Position numbers and translations under genes: made by a program
The notes under the pieces: model-generated
The model's database searches: none
The model's input: only the letters and a program-made list of their open reading frames with translations
What the model was told of the DNA's origin: nothing
Assembly (NCBI RefSeq): GCF_001514125.1
Contig: NZ_KQ948557.1
Location: forward strand, 198,871-262,870
DNA: 64,000 bases
Direction of reading: 5' to 3'
DNA from: Streptomyces longwoodensis
Lineage (GTDB): Bacteria; Actinomycetota; Actinomycetes; Streptomycetales; Streptomycetaceae
In this document: positions 61,631-64,000 of the stretch, in pieces
Layout of the letters: every line of letters starts with the position of its first letter
How positions within the stretch are numbered: position 1 is the first letter of the stretch

Positions 61631-62670
61631 CGCAGCACGAATCCGGGAACGAGGTCATCTCGTGGATCGACGGTGAATCGGCATTCTGCCACCATGTGAG
61701 CTGTTCCCGTCATGGATGCGATCACGGCTGGCTGGCCGTGCGATGTGGCGGGCTTCTTTATGCGCGCGCGGAAGACGGAACCGACCACAGATTCGTGGTG
61801 CAGCTCGTCTCCGGGGCGCAGTTCCCCGGTGGCGGCCAGGAGCGCGACCCTGGCCGAGGTGCCAGACCCGCACGGGGAGCGGTCCACTTCTCCGTCCGCG
61901 AATACGGTGATGTTGCGCTGATGCAACTGACGGCTGCCATCAGCGTGAACTCGTGGAGGTCTGACTTCCTCTACGAAGATGGTTCCGTACACCCCTGACA
62001 GCCGTGGGTCGCTGGGATGCTCCGCGACGCCGGCGGTGTTAAGAGCGTCACGGATCTCACGGCCCACCGCGATGAGCTGGCTGACATCCTGCGGCCTCAC
62101 CTTCAGGCCGATCGCCGCTGCTGGCAGGACGGCATACATGGCACCGCCGAAAGCAATGTCGACGGTGACGGGTCCACGCGAGGTCTCGACTGGGATGTCG
62201 GTTGCGTGGACGTGGCTGGCGACATTGGTGAAAGTCACCTCCTCGACCAGCCCTTTGCTGGTGCGCACACTCGCAGTGACGCGCCCCGAGGGCACGTCCA
62301 CGACGACGTCGGTGACCCCGTCGGCGGGGGCCGGTACCCGACCCGAGGCGACGGCCCACGCTCCGAGAGCCATGGTTCCGTGTCCGCACGCGGTGGAGAA
62401 GCCGTCCTTGTGCCAGAACAAGACCCCTAGATGGGCACCGGCGTCATCCGGCGGAACCAGGAATCCGCCGTACATGTCCGCGTGACCGCGCGGTTCGCTG
62501 CACAGCAGGGCCCGCATCCACTGCACTTCGTCGCTGTTCATCGCTATGACGCGGCGCTGGGCGACGGTAAGCCCGTCGCCGGTCACCGCGGCCGGGCTGC
62601 TGGGCACGATGCGGAAAGGCTCGCCCCCGGTGTGCCAGTCGATCGTGTCGATCGGTTCTGTTCTCTGCAT
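61627..62670 (-). CDS. Proline racemase / 4-hydroxyproline 2-epimerase family enzyme
   Basis: This protein has 347 aa. Opening IDWHTGGEPFRIV is followed by the two active-site motifs, ACGHGTMALGAW and VDRSPCGSGTSARVA. Both catalytic cysteines are present, as in racemases/2-epimerases; trans-3-hydroxyproline dehydratases replace the second with Thr. It probably epimerises trans-4-hydroxy-L-proline, or racemises proline, released from collagen peptides. It lies 3 bases downstream of livF and overlaps the reductase gene. Confidence 0.92.
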   Translation of the reverse strand: MQRTEPIDTIDWHTGGEPFRIVPSSPAAVTGDGLTVAQRRVIAMNSDEVQWMRALLCSEPRGHADMYGGFLVPPDDAGAHLGVLFWHKDGFSTACGHGTMALGAWAVASGRVPAPADGVTDVVVDVPSGRVTASVRTSKGLVEEVTFTNVASHVHATDIPVETSRGPVTVDIAFGGAMYAVLPAAAIGLKVRPQDVSQLIAVGREIRDALNTAGVAEHPSDPRLSGVYGTIFVEEVRPPRVHADGSRQLHQRNITVFADGEVDRSPCGSGTSARVALLAATGELRPGDELHHESVVGSVFRARIKKPATSHGQPAVIASMTGTAHMVAECRFTVDPRDDLVPGFVLR

Positions 62671-62673
62671 GTC

Positions 62674-63387
62674 TCACGCCCCCAGGTACGCCTCGACGAC
62701 CTGCGGGTCGGTACGCAAGTCACCAGCCGGTCCGGTCAGCGTCACGCGGCCGGAGTCGATGACGTAGCCGCGGTGCGCGACCTTCAACGCGGCCCGTGCA
62801 TTCTGCTCGATCAGCAGCACGGACGTGCCCGCTTCGTTGATGGAGCGGATGGCGTCCATGACCTGGGCGACGACCAGTGGCGCCAGGCCCATCGAGGGCT
62901 CGTCCAGCATGATCAGCCGGGGTCCGGCGACCATCGCCCGGCCGATGGCGAGCATCTGCTGCTCACCGCCGGAAAGAGTGCCTCCCTGCTGGTGGCGGCG
63001 CTCGGCCATGCGGGGGAACAGTTCGTAGACCTGCTTGATCCGCTTGTCGACCGTGGCCGTCTCACGCACGGTATAGCCGCCGACTTGGAGATTCTCGTGC
63101 ACTGTCAGCCGAGAGAAGATGCGCCGGCCCTCGGGCACGTGCACGATTCCGCGCTCGACGATCGACCAGGGCGCGGCCGCGGTGATGTCCCTGCCGAACG
63201 CGGTGATGGTCCCGGCCCTGGATCGCACCACGCCCGAAATCGTCGAGACCGTCGTGGACTTGCCGGCCCCGTTGTTGCCGAGCAGAGCGACGATCTCTTT
63301 CTCGCCGACGCAGAGGTCCAGGCCTCTGAGGGCTTCCACCTTGCCGTAGGCGACTTCCAGGCCCTTGATGTCAAGGATCGGTTCCAT
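62674..63387 (-). CDS. livF: Branched-chain/hydrophobic amino acid ABC ATPase, LivF-like
   Basis: This protein has 237 aa. Walker A GNNGAGKSTT, LSGGEQQMLAIGRAM, Walker B LIMLDEPSMGLAP, VLLIEQNARAAL and the C-terminus PQVVEAYLGA are LivF. Its ATG shares the last A of the livG stop (TAATG). Placement before an epimerase and a reductase suggests that the imported substrate is proline or hydroxyproline, not a branched-chain amino acid. Confidence 0.94.
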   Translation of the reverse strand: MEPILDIKGLEVAYGKVEALRGLDLCVGEKEIVALLGNNGAGKSTTVSTISGVVRSRAGTITAFGRDITAAAPWSIVERGIVHVPEGRRIFSRLTVHENLQVGGYTVRETATVDKRIKQVYELFPRMAERRHQQGGTLSGGEQQMLAIGRAMVAGPRLIMLDEPSMGLAPLVVAQVMDAIRSINEAGTSVLLIEQNARAALKVAHRGYVIDSGRVTLTGPAGDLRTDPQVVEAYLGA

Positions 63388-64000
63388 TACCGCGCCTCCG
63401 CAATGCCGTCCGTGCCTGCTTCGGCCGCGATGCGTTCGGCCTCGGCGTGCGCTTCCTGGTCTTCGGCGCCGAGGTATGCCTCAATGACCGCCGGGTTGGA
63501 CCGGATGGCCGCGGGTGGGCCGTCGGCGATCTCCTTGCCGTAGCTCAGGACGACGATCCGTTCTGAGACCTCCATGACCAGGCCCATGTCGTGCTCGATC
63601 AGGACCACTGCGGTTCCGAGAGCGGCGATGCGCCGCATCAGGTCGAGCAGTTGGGTCTTCTCTGTGTGGTTGAGTCCGGCCGCTGGCTCATCGAGCAGGA
63701 GCATCCGCGGCTCGCGGGCCAGCGCCCTGGCGATTTCCACACGCCGTTGTTCGCCGTACGGGAGGTTGCGGATCTGCGCGGTCCGGTCGTAGTGCATGCC
63801 GACGAAGTCGAGCCAGCGGTGTGCCTCGTCGGTCGCCGCGTCCTCACTGCGCCAGTAGCGCGGTGTGTGCAGCATCGCATCGAGGGAGTTCTGTTTGATG
63901 CGGACGTGCATGCCGGCACGCACGTTGTCCAGGACGGTCAGGTCGCCGAAGAGCCGCAGGTTTTGGAACGTGCGCGCGATACCGCTGGCAGCGATCACAG
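63387..64000 (-). CDS. livG: Branched-chain/hydrophobic amino acid ABC ATPase, LivG-like (5' end outside window)
   Basis: The visible 204 residues are the C-terminal part: IAASGIARTFQNLRLFGDLTVLDNVRAGMH, NLPYGEQRRVEIARAL signature, LLLDEPAAGLNHTE, VVLIEHDMGLVMEVSERIVVL and PAVIEAYLGAED. The Walker A and start lie beyond the right edge. It heads the visible leftward operon; binding protein and permeases would be expected outside. Confidence 0.93.
   Translation of the reverse strand, partial: VIAASGIARTFQNLRLFGDLTVLDNVRAGMHVRIKQNSLDAMLHTPRYWRSEDAATDEAHRWLDFVGMHYDRTAQIRNLPYGEQRRVEIARALAREPRMLLLDEPAAGLNHTEKTQLLDLMRRIAALGTAVVLIEHDMGLVMEVSERIVVLSYGKEIADGPPAAIRSNPAVIEAYLGAEDQEAHAEAERIAAEAGTDGIAEAR

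Noticed and set aside
1..64000. CRISPR arrays, tRNA or rRNA genes, prophage attachment sites
   Set aside because: No regularly spaced repeats, tRNA-like arms or integrase gene were seen in the window.

Overview
The window is high-GC DNA with Streptomyces-type genes: an XRE/DUF5753 (Scr1-type) regulator and a DUF397 protein, a SpoIIE-family phosphatase, an RsbW-like ATPase, an AfsR-type TPR remnant, many GntR/LysR/AraC regulators, Tat and lipoprotein signal peptides, and frequent GTG starts with 4-base GTGA or ATGA overlaps. The mixture of insertion sequences, broken genes and catabolic islands suggests an accessory or chromosome-arm region of a Streptomyces or close relative.

Layout. 0.5-5.8 kb is a defence-like block: a restriction-endonuclease/STAND-NTPase fusion, then a three-gene cassette (helical protein with a HicA-like N-terminus, HTH protein, SecB-like chaperone) and a DUF6283 protein. 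6.1-9.7 kb holds an SRPBCC/ArsR pair diverging from an AlkD-like protein, an AraC regulator and a small secreted protein. 10.2-16.0 kb is a leftward operon encoding the two-subunit glycine decarboxylase GcvPA/GcvPB, an AcoX-like ATP-NAD kinase relative, an SDR and a GntR regulator. It diverges, over a strongly symmetrical operator, from a rightward sugar-uptake operon (16.1-23.5 kb: lipoprotein, two permeases, GH42 beta-galactosidase, Tat-exported GH63/YgjK-like glycosidase). A secreted M6 metalloprotease follows.

26.7-38.7 kb is a patchwork. It contains a small membrane protein with an internally duplicated sigma factor, a second sigma factor fused by overlap to a bacterial sugar transferase, a convergent DUF397 / XRE-DUF5753 locus with two small membrane proteins, and three IS5-family elements. 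Two units bounded by inverted CTAGGCCGTGT termini share one architecture: transposase first, then a downstream gene in the same direction whose stop codon lies at the far terminus (a 124-aa protein in one, a LanC-like cyclase in the other). A third, intact-looking two-ORF IS sits exactly in the CTAG that starts one of those termini.

39-45.6 kb carries a large SpoIIE/PAS/GAF/ATPase regulator, an N-terminally truncated AfsR/NB-ARC-TPR relic, a LysR regulator and an RsbW-like ATPase. 45.7-64 kb reads as a proline-rich-protein (collagen) utilisation region: two Xaa-Pro aminopeptidase paralogues, a GntR regulator, a five-gene peptide ABC importer, a secreted collagenase with PKD and PPC domains, a secreted S1 protease, and on the opposite strand an operon with LivG and LivF ATPases, a proline racemase/hydroxyproline epimerase and a Delta1-pyrroline-2-carboxylate-reductase/ornithine-cyclodeaminase family enzyme. 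LivG runs off the right edge.

No tRNA, rRNA or CRISPR array was recognised. All family names come from reading motifs by eye; no database search was possible.
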